Assembly: GCA_945872245.1 (NCBI GenBank)
Contig: CAMBZB010000014.1
Span: 1 to 51,718, forward strand
Length of the DNA stretch: 51,718 nucleotides
Direction of reading: 5' to 3'
Source of the DNA: Flavobacterium psychrophilum
GTDB lineage: Bacteria; Bacteroidota; Bacteroidia; Flavobacteriales; Flavobacteriaceae
Below the pieces are notes generated by a model that saw only the letters and a list, made by a program, of their open reading frames with translations, was not told the origin of the DNA and did not search any database. A program made the position numbers and the translations under genes. Below, piece after piece: positions 34,610 to 44,756 of the stretch (position 1 is its first letter; every line of letters begins with the position of its first letter).

Positions 34610-37534
34610 ATGAAAAAACAGATTGAAATAATAAAAACCTGTAATTTGAAAAGGTTAAATAACCAGCTACATACCTTAATATTGCTGTTCTTATTGGGAA
34701 TTACGACTTTTTACGGACAAGTCAAAAATATTGGTATACCAGAAATCAGAAATTACAAAAGAACCGATTACAAAGGAGGTACTCAAAGCTGGGACATTGA
34801 ACAAGATAAAGATGGCAATATGTATTTTGCCAATAATAGTGGTCTTTTTCAATTTGATGGAAACTCATGGCGTAAATATACCTTACCGAATCTGTCGGTT
34901 ATAAGAGCGGTAGAAATTGACGATTCCGGAAAAATTTTTGTTGGAGGTTATAATGAGTTTGGTTATTTTAATTCAGATTCTAATGGTAAACTTGTTTATT
35001 TTTCTTTGTCAAAGTTTTTAAATACCCGCAATGAAAATACTGAAAACACTATTGATATTGTTTGGAAAATACACCTTAACAAGAAAGAGGTGATCTTTCA
35101 GTCCTTTGGAAGTATTTTTATTTTTAAGAACAACTCACTAAAAACAATTAAAGCACCAACAAAATTTCATTTTTCGTTTCAAGTAAGTAACAGACTTTAT
35201 TTTCAAGATATCTCGTTAGGACTAATGGAGTATAGAAATGGAGGGCTTATCCCTCTAGTAGGCTCAACTATATTAAATAATACCCAGGTTTGGGGAATGT
35301 TTCAAATGCCAAATAACAAAATACTGATTGCAACTTTGGACAAAGGCCTCTATATTTATGAAAACGACAAAATAACTTCCTGGAACACCGAAGCAAATAA
35401 TTTTATCAAAAACAATAGTTGTTTGGGTGGAGTTGCCATGAAAAACAACTATATCGTCCTTAATTCAGTTCGGAATGGATTTATTGTGTGCGATACTTCA
35501 GGAAGAATCATTCAATATATAAATTATAGGAAGGGGCTTCAAAACAACACTGTTCTAACCTCATTTATTGACAGTAAAAATAATCTTTGGCTTGGTCTTG
35601 ATAATGGCATTACCTTCATTAACGAAAATTCTCCATTTTCTTATTTTGGTTTTAGTTATGACATAAGCACGGTATATGCAACCGTAATTTATAAAGGGAA
35701 TTTATACGTAGCCACCAATCAGGGTGTATTTTATCATCCTTGGACTATTCCCTTCAACGGAGAAGCTTTTACACTAGTGGAAGGCACAACTGGGCAGGCT
35801 TCAAACATTCAAGTTATTGATGATCAATTAATCTGTGCTCACAACATAGGTGCTTTAGCTATTGTGGGAGGTAAATCGTATAAAACATTAGACAATGTAG
35901 GTTATTGGAGTTTTAAGAAAGTTCCAAATCAGCCAAAATATATGATTGGTTCAAATTACAATGGATTTTCCCTTTTTGAAAAAGGACCAAATGGGTGGCA
36001 ATTCGCACATCAAATAGAAGGGTTTTATAAATCTGTGGGAGAATTTGAAATCGATTCAAAAAACATATGGGTAATAAAAGATAATCTTCTTTATCAAATC
36101 GGACTCAATGAAGGGTATAAAAATTTTAAAGACATAAAAACCTATCGAAACCTATCTAATACCGAAAAAGGTGTTGTCAGCGTCCAGCAGTTAAGAAATA
36201 CAATCTATTTTAAAACCGATAACCATTTTTATAAATATTCACAAAGCAGCGATGCTTTTTACGTGGACAAAACAGCTGAAAACTTATTTAAAACAATTAT
36301 CAAATCCTCAAATATACAAGAGGATAATTTGGGAAATATATGGCACACTAACAATCGCGGCCTTGGGGCTTTAATGAAAAAAAACAAGGATCATTATGCC
36401 AATTCTACAGCACCATCTTTAAATTTAACACAGAATTTGGTATACAACAATTTGTCAGTATATGCCATTAATCCCGAAAATATATTTATAGGTCTTACCG
36501 AAGGATTGGCTCATTATAATTCGAAATTATCTAAAAATTTCATTTCTAAACCAAAAGCTTATATAAGAAGTTTTTCCTCACTTAGAGATACTTTATTTTT
36601 TGGAAATAAACATATCAAGCCTGAAAAATTTAAAATCCCATACCGTTCAAATTCCGTGAAATTCACATTTTCATCACCTACCTATGAAAATGTTGACAAC
36701 ATTAAATTCTCCTATCAACTCGATGGTTTTGATGACAGGTGGAGTAATTGGTCTTCTTCCTCCACAAAAGAATACACGAATCTTAGAGAAGGTAATTACA
36801 TTATGAAAGTTAAGGTTTTAAATAGCTATGGAATTCAGTCAAATCAGGCCAAACTGAATTTTACGATATCTCCACCCTGGTATAGACACTTTTTGGCTTA
36901 CCTTTTTTATGCTATTGGTATATCTACAATGGTTTATTATGCAAGACTAAGAGTACAAGCTAAAATAAGAAAGAACAAATACTATCAAACCGTTGAACAG
37001 AGAAGGATTTATTTAGAAAAAGAGTCTAAAATAAGACAAGAGCAATTTGACTTGGAAAAAGAAATCGAAAGACTGCAAAATGAAAAACTTAAAGTTAAAA
37101 TTCTTGCAAAAGACAAAGAATTAGTAACCAACTCATTACAGATTGCAAAGAAAAACAAAATTTTAAACGGAATTATTAACAAACTAAAAGATATTAATGT
37201 GGAATCGTTTGACGATTCTGCTAAATCACAAATAACGAAATTAAACAAAAGTATTGTCAAAGAAGTGAATGCTGATCACAGCTGGAAAGATCTAGAAAAA
37301 CACATCAAAAATGTTCATTATGACTTTTTAAAAAGATTAAAAGAAAAATGCCCTACAATTTCACCTCGGGAATTAGATTTGGCTACTTATTTATTAATGA
37401 ATATGTCAACTAAAGAAATTGCAGATATTATGAATATTTCCAACGGCGGTGTCGAACTAGCTCGATACCGGTTGAGAAAAAAATTAGGTCTCAACAATAA
37501 AGAGAACCTCACTGGTTATTTGATTAGTGTTTAA
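34610..37534 (+). CDS. SusR-like membrane-spanning transcriptional regulator (propeller, Y_Y_Y, LuxR-type HTH)
   Basis: 974 residues from ATG 34610. A longer TTG start at 34568 is possible but puts 14 extra residues before the signal anchor (LHTLILLFLLGITTFYGQ). A periplasmic two-component-regulator propeller (about 50-670; repeats such as DGNMYFANNSGLFQFDG) and a Y_Y_Y domain (about 677-753) precede one membrane span (about 760-780) and a cytoplasmic coiled coil (about 787-857). A LuxR-type helix-turn-helix ends the protein (ISPRELDLATYLLMNMSTKEIADI). No kinase or receiver domain is present. This resembles SusR, which senses oligosaccharides in the periplasm. It should activate units A and B, probably through the shared 15-mer. 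Confidence 0.88.
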   Translation: MKKQIEIIKTCNLKRLNNQLHTLILLFLLGITTFYGQVKNIGIPEIRNYKRTDYKGGTQSWDIEQDKDGNMYFANNSGLFQFDGNSWRKYTLPNLSVIRAVEIDDSGKIFVGGYNEFGYFNSDSNGKLVYFSLSKFLNTRNENTENTIDIVWKIHLNKKEVIFQSFGSIFIFKNNSLKTIKAPTKFHFSFQVSNRLYFQDISLGLMEYRNGGLIPLVGSTILNNTQVWGMFQMPNNKILIATLDKGLYIYENDKITSWNTEANNFIKNNSCLGGVAMKNNYIVLNSVRNGFIVCDTSGRIIQYINYRKGLQNNTVLTSFIDSKNNLWLGLDNGITFINENSPFSYFGFSYDISTVYATVIYKGNLYVATNQGVFYHPWTIPFNGEAFTLVEGTTGQASNIQVIDDQLICAHNIGALAIVGGKSYKTLDNVGYWSFKKVPNQPKYMIGSNYNGFSLFEKGPNGWQFAHQIEGFYKSVGEFEIDSKNIWVIKDNLLYQIGLNEGYKNFKDIKTYRNLSNTEKGVVSVQQLRNTIYFKTDNHFYKYSQSSDAFYVDKTAENLFKTIIKSSNIQEDNLGNIWHTNNRGLGALMKKNKDHYANSTAPSLNLTQNLVYNNLSVYAINPENIFIGLTEGLAHYNSKLSKNFISKPKAYIRSFSSLRDTLFFGNKHIKPEKFKIPYRSNSVKFTFSSPTYENVDNIKFSYQLDGFDDRWSNWSSSSTKEYTNLREGNYIMKVKVLNSYGIQSNQAKLNFTISPPWYRHFLAYLFYAIGISTMVYYARLRVQAKIRKNKYYQTVEQRRIYLEKESKIRQEQFDLEKEIERLQNEKLKVKILAKDKELVTNSLQIAKKNKILNGIINKLKDINVESFDDSAKSQITKLNKSIVKEVNADHSWKDLEKHIKNVHYDFLKRLKEKCPTISPRELDLATYLLMNMSTKEIADIMNISNGGVELARYRLRKKLGLNNKENLTGYLISV

Positions 37535-37536
37535 TT

Positions 37537-37581
37537 GAAACAACAACGCCATCCCAATTAAAAAGATGGCGTTGTTGTTTC
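37537..37581. terminator. strong convergent terminator between the PUL regulator and murF
   Basis: A perfect 17-bp inverted repeat with an 11-base loop; arms 37537-37553 and 37565-37581, core ACGCCATC/GATGGCGT. It begins 3 bp after the regulator stop and ends 12 bp before the murF stop, so it can serve both genes. Confidence 0.85.
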
Positions 37582-37592
37582 AACTTTGTTTT

Positions 37593-38876
37593 TCACAAGA
37601 AACTCAATGTTCTTTCCAGAGCCATTCCCCTTGAACCTTTTATCAATATAGAAGAATTTTCAATTTTAGTTTTTTGGAAATACTTCGAAAATGATTCAAA
37701 TGTTTCATGAAAATAAAAATTATGCCTTTTAATTCTGTTGGCGTAAAATGACTCACCTATGAAGTGGCAAATGACAATTTCTTCTTTCATAAGTAAATCA
37801 ACAATTAACTTATGCTCTAGGTGGCTTTCTGGTCCCAACTCAAACATATCGCCCAATATCATGATTTTATTGGCATTATCTAACTGGACAAAATTTTCTA
37901 TAGCAACAGTCATGCTGCTCGGATTGGCATTATAAGCATCCAGAATAATTTGATTTGTTCCCTTAGTCAAAAGTTGCGACCTGTTATTTTCTGGGATATA
38001 GCTCTCTAAAGCAGCTTTGACTGCCTTGTCATCAACCCCAAAATGTTTTCCTATAGCTAGGGCAGCGCAAATATTATTAGCATTATACAACCCAATTAAA
38101 TGCGTTGTTATTACAAGCCCTGAATAGTTTATTTCCACGAATGGATTTGCTTTTATGGAAGCTATATTTACATCGGCAACTTCTTTATTTATTCCAAAAG
38201 AATAGAACTTTAAATTTTTTGTCTTCTCGACTTGAATCGGGTCTCCCAAATTGACAAAGGCTAATTTATTGTTTTCGGAAAGATACTGATACATTTCACT
38301 TTTCCCTTCAATTACACCTTCTATACCCCCAAAACCCTCTAAATGTGCTTTGCCAAAATTAGTGATGTAGCCATAATCCGGCGTAGCCAAGGAACACAAA
38401 AATTGAATCTCTTTTTTATGATTGGCTCCCATTTCAACAATGCCAATCTCTGTTTCGGTATTGAAAGTTAATAATGTCAATGGAACTCCTATGTGATTGT
38501 TTAAGTTGCCTAAAGTTGCTTTTGTATTGTACTTTTTTGAAAGAACAACTTGAATCAATTCTTTTGTAGTGGTTTTTCCATTGCTTCCCGTAAGGGCAAT
38601 TATGGGTAATTTTAAATACTGACGGTGAAATTTTGCTAACTCCTGCAACGCAATTAAACTGTTCTCGACCAATATAGTTCTTTGGTCAATAAAATAGGAT
38701 TCATCATCTATTAGGACATAGGAAGCGCCTTTTTCCAGAGCTTCATTTGCAAATATATTGGCATTGAAATGCTCTCCCTTTATGGCAACAAACAGTGAAT
38801 TTGGCTCTATCTTTCGAGTGTCAATAGAAACAGAATTACATTTTAAAAATAAATTATGAATGCGATTGATATCCAT
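37593..38876 (-). CDS. murF: UDP-N-acetylmuramoyl-tripeptide--D-alanyl-D-alanine ligase
   Basis: A 427-residue cytoplasmic Mur ligase that adds D-Ala-D-Ala to the peptidoglycan precursor. Visible: N-terminal UDP-binding block ISIDTRKI-like (SVSIDTRKIEPNSLFVAIKG), ATP loop TGSNGKTTT (96-104), EMGANHKKEI, the YITNFGKAHLEGFGG block with its conserved histidine, and LDAYNANPSSM. Length is slightly short but complete. It follows gldJ on the same strand, the order known for gldJ-murF in Flavobacterium johnsoniae, although a hairpin lies between them. Confidence 0.94.
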   Translation of the reverse strand: MDINRIHNLFLKCNSVSIDTRKIEPNSLFVAIKGEHFNANIFANEALEKGASYVLIDDESYFIDQRTILVENSLIALQELAKFHRQYLKLPIIALTGSNGKTTTKELIQVVLSKKYNTKATLGNLNNHIGVPLTLLTFNTETEIGIVEMGANHKKEIQFLCSLATPDYGYITNFGKAHLEGFGGIEGVIEGKSEMYQYLSENNKLAFVNLGDPIQVEKTKNLKFYSFGINKEVADVNIASIKANPFVEINYSGLVITTHLIGLYNANNICAALAIGKHFGVDDKAVKAALESYIPENNRSQLLTKGTNQIILDAYNANPSSMTVAIENFVQLDNANKIMILGDMFELGPESHLEHKLIVDLLMKEEIVICHFIGESFYANRIKRHNFYFHETFESFSKYFQKTKIENSSILIKGSRGMALERTLSFL

Positions 38877-38893
38877 GCGAAAATGGTTTAAAT

Positions 38894-38920
38894 AACAAAA
38901 GCCCTAAAAGGGCTTTTGTT
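38894..38920 (-). terminator. hairpin between gldJ and murF
   Basis: Perfect 11-bp arms AACAAAAGCCC / GGGCTTTTGTT with a TAAAA loop. It lies 17 bp past the gldJ stop and upstream of murF, so it may end or attenuate gldJ transcription and reduce read-through into murF. Confidence 0.7.
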
Positions 38921-38936
38921 ATTATTAGGTATAAAA

Positions 38937-40685
38937 TTAATTTTTTGCCGTTTTTCTTTTATCAGATTTTGGTCCAACCCTAGACATTGCGCATCTAAAA
39001 CCAATATAGTCAGTAGCCATATCTTGGGGCAAATACCTTCTTTGTGCCGGATCTAACCAATACGCTCTATCTCTCCAAGAACCCCCTTTATAAACTCTTA
39101 CATTGTCATTTATTAAAGTGGTCCTTTTATTGGATTTGTCAAATTTTCGAATCATGTTCCCTAAACTGTCTGTGCTCACATTGTGTTTTGGCGAGTTATA
39201 CATTTCATCTTTCCCTTTTTTTGTTTCAGACTCTGATTCTGTCACATTAAAAAACCTTGACGATAGTTTGTCACCATCTCTGTAATTAACATTGTCGCTC
39301 TTGTCAAAATTTTGTCTTAAATAGGTTTCCTTTTCATCAATTGGCACTTGTTCAATTTGACCTGGGAAGCTAGTTGCAACTTTTTTACCATTACTTAAAG
39401 TTGTATACTGAATGCTATCTTTAGTTATAATTACAATTTTACCGTCTTTTCCAATTTTATTTTTGGTATATTGATTTCCTCTAAAATAATTAAAATCATT
39501 GGCCTCATTATCGATAATTGGTCTATACACATCCGCAACCCATTCAGCTACGTTTCCAGCCATATCATACAATCCAAAATCATTTGCTGGATAACTTTTT
39601 GTTTTGTTGGTAATATCGGCCCCATCATCAGACCAACCTGCAATACCCCCGTAATCACCATTTCCTTGTTTGAAATTGGCTAATTGATCGCCTTTGCTTT
39701 GTCTTTTACCAGAGCGAGTATAACTGCCAGACCAAGGGTATTTTTTTTGCCCCTTATATATATTGTATTCTCTTTGTCCAACATCTGCTGCTGCTGCATA
39801 TTCCCATTCAGCCTCTGTTGGCAGTCTGTACTCCGGCAAGAGAATACCAGAAGAACGCTGGGCATATAAAGGGGCATTCGACAGAGGACTACCCTTTGAA
39901 CCTTTTGTTGGAGTTGCTGCAGGTGATGTGTTGTCAACTGCTTCTGTTGTATTTGCTGTATTGGCGGTTTTTGTTCCTTTAGCAGTTCTCGCTCCTTTTC
40001 TTCCAGCATAAACAATCTCCGAATTCCCACCGTATGCTAAGGTTGGAGCTGCCAAATAAGTTTCGGTGCTAAAAAGAGTTTCAGCATTAACATCCAAAGT
40101 TTTGGCGTTTTTCTTAATGTACCCGTTTTTTTCCATTAAAGCCTCGTTTACACGCTCAGTTCTCCATTTACTAAACTCTGTAGCCTGAACCCAATTGACA
40201 CCCACTACAGGATAATTAGCATAAGCAGGATGCCTTAAATAATTATTGGTCATCGTCTCGGTGTAGCCCAATCTATTTCTCCAAACTAGGGTGTCAGGGC
40301 ATACCCCTTCATAAATATTCTTATACTTTTCTTCTGTTGGAGGAAATACTTTTTTTATCCAGTCTAAATATTCTAAATACATAACGTTAGTCACCTCCGT
40401 TTCATCCATATAAAAAGATTGTACGTGTTGTTGGGTAGGGGTGTTGTTCCAATCATGCATAACGTCATCCTCGACTTTACCCATCGTAAAAGTACCGCCC
40501 TCAACAAAAACTAAACCAGGCCCAGCTTCTTGTTTCGCATTACCAGCCGCTTTTCTCCCGTCCACATTCCAACCTGTTGCATTTGAAGTGTTTTTGGAAC
40601 TTGATTTTTTACTACAACTAGCAAAACCTATAATCAACATCAATGATAAAATCAATCTTAAAGTCATAATTTTGTTTACTTTCAT
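38937..40685 (-). CDS. gldJ: gliding motility lipoprotein GldJ
   Basis: About 582 residues from ATG 40685, which gives the lipoprotein signal MKVNKIMTLRLILSL ending in GFASC (C24); the frame is open to 40718, but that start puts 11 residues ahead of the signal. The protein has a formylglycine-generating-enzyme/sulfatase-modifying-factor-like fold (FVEGGTFTMG, DETEVTN, YRLPTEAEWEYAA, DMAGNVAEWVADVYRP, VYKGGSWRDRAYWLDPAQRR, YIGFRCAM). GldJ is part of the gliding motor track and stabilises GldK in the type IX system. A polar insertion around residues 210-255 is rich in Thr, Ala and Lys. It is divergent from porU, the order known in flavobacteria. Confidence 0.93.
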   Translation of the reverse strand: MKVNKIMTLRLILSLMLIIGFASCSKKSSSKNTSNATGWNVDGRKAAGNAKQEAGPGLVFVEGGTFTMGKVEDDVMHDWNNTPTQQHVQSFYMDETEVTNVMYLEYLDWIKKVFPPTEEKYKNIYEGVCPDTLVWRNRLGYTETMTNNYLRHPAYANYPVVGVNWVQATEFSKWRTERVNEALMEKNGYIKKNAKTLDVNAETLFSTETYLAAPTLAYGGNSEIVYAGRKGARTAKGTKTANTANTTEAVDNTSPAATPTKGSKGSPLSNAPLYAQRSSGILLPEYRLPTEAEWEYAAAADVGQREYNIYKGQKKYPWSGSYTRSGKRQSKGDQLANFKQGNGDYGGIAGWSDDGADITNKTKSYPANDFGLYDMAGNVAEWVADVYRPIIDNEANDFNYFRGNQYTKNKIGKDGKIVIITKDSIQYTTLSNGKKVATSFPGQIEQVPIDEKETYLRQNFDKSDNVNYRDGDKLSSRFFNVTESESETKKGKDEMYNSPKHNVSTDSLGNMIRKFDKSNKRTTLINDNVRVYKGGSWRDRAYWLDPAQRRYLPQDMATDYIGFRCAMSRVGPKSDKRKTAKN

Positions 40686-40809
40686 ACTCTTTGGTGGATA
40701 AATATTTAGGTGGTGCAATATAATAATTAACCATTAAACTGCAACATCATTTTTTGAATAAATAAAAAGAACCCTATAAACATTAATACTAAAATACATG
40801 GTTAAAACG

Positions 40810-40836
40810 CAAATTTATACTATTTATTATTTACAA
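40810..40836 (-). promoter_or_regulatory. promoter of gldJ
   Basis: On the minus strand: TTG (40834-40836), 16-base spacer, TAAATTTG (40810-40817). The -7 element is 125 bp upstream of the gldJ ATG. Match to the Bacteroidota consensus, with a slightly short spacer. Confidence 0.55.
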
Positions 40837-40900
40837 TTATACTAAAAGACATAAATTTACTCACTGTAATAATTTGCGATTAATAGCGTTTTAGAAAACA

Positions 40901-43900
40901 ATGAAAAAAGCCTTTATAATATATTTCACTCTTATTTCCCTTATTTCTTTTGCACAAGCTAAAGGAGATATCACCATTGAATGGCTGGAAAAGAAAGAAA
41001 TGTACTTTGGTGATTTTAAAATCAATGTACCTCTTTTTACCGGAAAAAGCTATAGCTTTGATTCATCCGAAAAGTCTATTTATTACATCCTAAATTTAAC
41101 CGAGTCGGGCTCTTTTGATGGAAATTCGATTCAAATTACCAATGTAATTTATGAATCCGTTTTGGCTTCGCAACTTGGGGATTTATCTCTTGAAAATATC
41201 CCAAAAACTCCTTCCGCAACACTAAAAACAAATATTTCAAGGGATATAAAACAATTGTTTCTTGTCTTGTCCCCAATAATTAAAGATGACCTCGGTTACA
41301 AACGAATCAAGTTTTTTTCCTATTCAGTAAATGGTAACGCCTCCAGAATTTCACAAACCACCAGTAAAAGCGCCACAGTAGTAACCAATTCGGTTTTGTC
41401 AACAGGCGACTGGTATCAATTTTATGTCGAAAAATCAGGTGTATATAAAATTTCCAAGAGTTTTTTACAACAATTAGGACTCAACACAAGCACAATTGAC
41501 CCTAGAAAACTTCAAATTTATGGGAACGGGGGCAGGATGCTCCCGCTATCGAACAACATAGATTACCCTTCCGATTTAACTGAAAATGCTATTCAAGTTG
41601 TTGGCGATAGCGATGGCGCTTTTAACAATGAAGACTATATTCTATTTTACGCAGAAGGAGTGGACACTTGGAATGAAGAAAGTCAGACCAATAACAACCT
41701 CTACGACACCAAATCCTATTATTACATTACGGTTCAAGGAGGCGATGGGAAGCGGATTTCGAACATGGTCCAGCCCATAGGAACCATTTCTCAAAATATA
41801 ACTTCTTTTGACGACTATCAATACAATGAATTAGATCTTGTAAACATTGTGAATTTGGGTAGACAGTGGCTTGGAGAATCATTTGACATCAACCAAGAAC
41901 AAGAATTTTCATTTAATTTTCCAAACATTGACATAGCATCTCCTGTAAAATTGATTGTTACAGCTGCATCGGCAGCTTTCACAAACACCACATTCAAGGT
42001 GGCGGCAAATAGTCAAGAGACGGGAACCATCTCTTTTTCGGCACTTGATTCAAATTCAAGCACTAAATTCAATTTAGGTTCCTTAAATAAAACCATTCCC
42101 GCGGCAGAAAACATAAAAATAAAATTAACCTATAATAATAATGGTGTTCCCGGTTCGAAAGGCTATCTCGATAATATTCGGCTTTTCTCCAAAAGAAAAC
42201 TCCAAGGTTACGGAAAACAATTTCGATTTCAATATGATTTAGCTGCCTCAAGCAGTGGAGTTGCAAGTTATACTATTTCTAACGCAAGTGGGATTTCACA
42301 AGTTTGGGATGTGACGGATATATACAACGTAACCAAAACCGAAAACCCAAATCAAGCTTCATTTTCCTTTAAGGCAACCCTGGGTGAACTTAGAAAATAC
42401 ATAGCCATTGATGCTTTGGATTATTTGACTCCTTCAAAGACTAGTAAAACTAAAATCACCAACCAAAACTTAAAAGGAGATTGCTTTAAAAATACTATTG
42501 ATTATGTCATTATTACTCCCGCTTTTTTAAAAACACAAGCCGATAAATTAGCTAATTTTCACCGTAACAATCCTAATAATAAATTAAATGTCAAAGTAAT
42601 CACACTAGAATCAATTTACCAAGAGTTTTCGTCAGGAAAACAAGATATTGCCGCCATCAGAAATTGCATTAAATACATCTATGACAACCCATCAGATCCT
42701 GCCAAAAAAATAAAGTATATCAACCTCTTTGGCGATGCTTCCTATGATTATAAAAACCGAATCGCAAACAACACGAATATTGTACCAATATACCATGCTT
42801 TAAATAGTAACACCTCAGGAGAATCTTCCTATGCATCCGATGATTTTTATGGATTAATGGATGCAGGAGAGGGAAATATAGGATCATTTTATGGAGGAAT
42901 CGATATCGCTGTGGGACGAATGATACACGACAATGCCCAACAAGCAGATGAAATGGTGAATAAAGTAATAGAATACCACGATATAAAATCCTATGGTAGC
43001 TGGAGAAACAATTATATAATGATATCAGATGATGCTGATAAGATATCGGATGCAAGTCTACAAACAAAGCATAATATTTTGGCAGATAGAATCACTTTTG
43101 AAAAACCCTTTTTAAACGTCAATAAAATACTTTTAGATTCGTATGTACAGCAAGCATCAGCAGGTGGATCTCGATATCCAAAAGCGCGATTGGAAATGTT
43201 CAGTGCATTCGAAAAAGGGGCATTAGTTTTAAATTATCTTGGTCATGGAGGAGAAGACGGCCTGACGAGCGAAAGAATTTGGGAAAAATCAGACGGGCAA
43301 AACTTAAGCAATCAATATAAATATCCCTTATTCGTAACCATCACTTGTGATTTTTCAAGGTTTGACAATCCTTCAAGACCTACTGCTGGCGAATATACGT
43401 ATTGGAACCCAAAAGGCGGTGCCATTTCTATGATTTCTACTATTCGTTCAATTGGTCAGTTTAGCGCTGAAAATTTCAATGATGTTTTAGCTAAAAATTT
43501 ATTTTCATACGGCTCTAGCCAATACACGTCTATAGCTGAATCCTTAAGAATTTCGAAGAACAGTAATCCAAATTCATCAACTAATGTCGTTTTCTACATT
43601 GGTGACCCGGCTTTGATGCTTGCAATACCTAAACCTAAAATAAAAATCACTTCTATAAATGACAAAACAGACTTTGCAGACAATGTAGCAAGTTTCAAAT
43701 CATTGGCAAAAATGAAAATATCAGGCGAAATATCAGACGAAACCAATATTCCAATACCAAATTATAATGGAGAACTTTCAACTATCATATTCGACAAATT
43801 CATCACAAGATCAACATTGAATAATGACGGCAATAGCCCCCCAATAAATTTCAATATCTTAGGAGAAACCATCTTTAAGGGAAACGCATCAATAACAAAT

Positions 43901-44719
43901 GGTAAGTTTGAATTTAGTTTCATAGTCCCTAGAGATATTCGAGTTCCGTTGGGCAACGGGAAAATTAGTTTTTATGCCAAAAAAACAGCTCCATTTGAAA
44001 ACCAAACTGGCTATGATACCTCCATAAAAGTGGGTGGAATAAATGAAAATGCAGCTGTGGACAATAAACCTCCAACTGTTAAGTTATATATAAATGATGA
44101 AACCTTTGTTTCGGGAGGCACAACCAACGAATCTCCATTTTTACTAGCCAATCTCGAAGACGAAAACGGAATAAATACGGCTAGTGGTATAGGACACGAC
44201 ATAGTGGCGATTTTGGACGGTGATGTAAGTAATCCTTACCTTTTGAATGATTACTATCAAACAAATTTGGATGATTACACAAAAGGGACGCTGCGGTTTC
44301 CTTTTCGGAATTTATCAGTTGGATTGCACTCCATCACTTTCAAGGCATGGGATGTTTATAACAATCCCATAGCCGCTGAAATACAATTTATCGTTGTGGG
44401 TGATGAAACTATGACATTGACACATGTGTTGAATTATCCCAACCCTTTTGTCAATTATACCGAGTTTTGGTTTTCGCACAATAGGCCTTTTGAACCTTTG
44501 GAAGTTCAGGTTCAGGTAATGACCATAACTGGAAAAGTGGTATGGACACGAAACCAAATCATTACTACCGAAGGATTTCTTTCCAAAGAAATCACTTGGG
44601 ACGGAAAGGATGATTTTGGCAATAAAATAGGAAAAGGAGTGTATGTTTATAAACTCACCGTCAAATCGAACTTGACCAATACCAAGACTGAAAAATTTGA
44701 AAAACTTGTAATACTTTAA
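40901..44719 (+). CDS. porU: type IX secretion system sortase PorU
   Basis: A 1272-residue surface-anchored cysteine protease of the gingipain (C25) family that removes the C-terminal sorting domain of T9SS cargo and helps attach it to the cell surface. A signal peptide covers about 1-20 (ending SFAQA). The catalytic dyad is predicted at H782 (NYLGHGGEDGL) and C816 (TITCDFSRFD). The C-terminus (about 1175-1272) has a sorting-domain-like beta module with LNYPNPFVNYTEFWF, TWDGKDDFGNKIGKGVYVY. It is followed after 37 bp by porV. The T9SS GH16 enzyme in this window is a predicted substrate. Confidence 0.95.
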   Translation: MKKAFIIYFTLISLISFAQAKGDITIEWLEKKEMYFGDFKINVPLFTGKSYSFDSSEKSIYYILNLTESGSFDGNSIQITNVIYESVLASQLGDLSLENIPKTPSATLKTNISRDIKQLFLVLSPIIKDDLGYKRIKFFSYSVNGNASRISQTTSKSATVVTNSVLSTGDWYQFYVEKSGVYKISKSFLQQLGLNTSTIDPRKLQIYGNGGRMLPLSNNIDYPSDLTENAIQVVGDSDGAFNNEDYILFYAEGVDTWNEESQTNNNLYDTKSYYYITVQGGDGKRISNMVQPIGTISQNITSFDDYQYNELDLVNIVNLGRQWLGESFDINQEQEFSFNFPNIDIASPVKLIVTAASAAFTNTTFKVAANSQETGTISFSALDSNSSTKFNLGSLNKTIPAAENIKIKLTYNNNGVPGSKGYLDNIRLFSKRKLQGYGKQFRFQYDLAASSSGVASYTISNASGISQVWDVTDIYNVTKTENPNQASFSFKATLGELRKYIAIDALDYLTPSKTSKTKITNQNLKGDCFKNTIDYVIITPAFLKTQADKLANFHRNNPNNKLNVKVITLESIYQEFSSGKQDIAAIRNCIKYIYDNPSDPAKKIKYINLFGDASYDYKNRIANNTNIVPIYHALNSNTSGESSYASDDFYGLMDAGEGNIGSFYGGIDIAVGRMIHDNAQQADEMVNKVIEYHDIKSYGSWRNNYIMISDDADKISDASLQTKHNILADRITFEKPFLNVNKILLDSYVQQASAGGSRYPKARLEMFSAFEKGALVLNYLGHGGEDGLTSERIWEKSDGQNLSNQYKYPLFVTITCDFSRFDNPSRPTAGEYTYWNPKGGAISMISTIRSIGQFSAENFNDVLAKNLFSYGSSQYTSIAESLRISKNSNPNSSTNVVFYIGDPALMLAIPKPKIKITSINDKTDFADNVASFKSLAKMKISGEISDETNIPIPNYNGELSTIIFDKFITRSTLNNDGNSPPINFNILGETIFKGNASITNGKFEFSFIVPRDIRVPLGNGKISFYAKKTAPFENQTGYDTSIKVGGINENAAVDNKPPTVKLYINDETFVSGGTTNESPFLLANLEDENGINTASGIGHDIVAILDGDVSNPYLLNDYYQTNLDDYTKGTLRFPFRNLSVGLHSITFKAWDVYNNPIAAEIQFIVVGDETMTLTHVLNYPNPFVNYTEFWFSHNRPFEPLEVQVQVMTITGKVVWTRNQIITTEGFLSKEITWDGKDDFGNKIGKGVYVYKLTVKSNLTNTKTEKFEKLVIL

Positions 44720-44735
44720 TAAAATACTATATTTG
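44706..44735 (+). promoter_or_regulatory. internal promoter for porV
   Basis: TTG (44706-44708), 19-base spacer, TATATTTG (44728-44735): the same geometry as the tRNA-Val promoter. The -33 element lies inside the last codons of porU, and the -7 element ends 21 bp before the porV ATG at 44757, which leaves a 5' leader of only about 15 bases. Confidence 0.6.
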
Positions 44736-44756
44736 TTCAATCTATACTTTATACCA

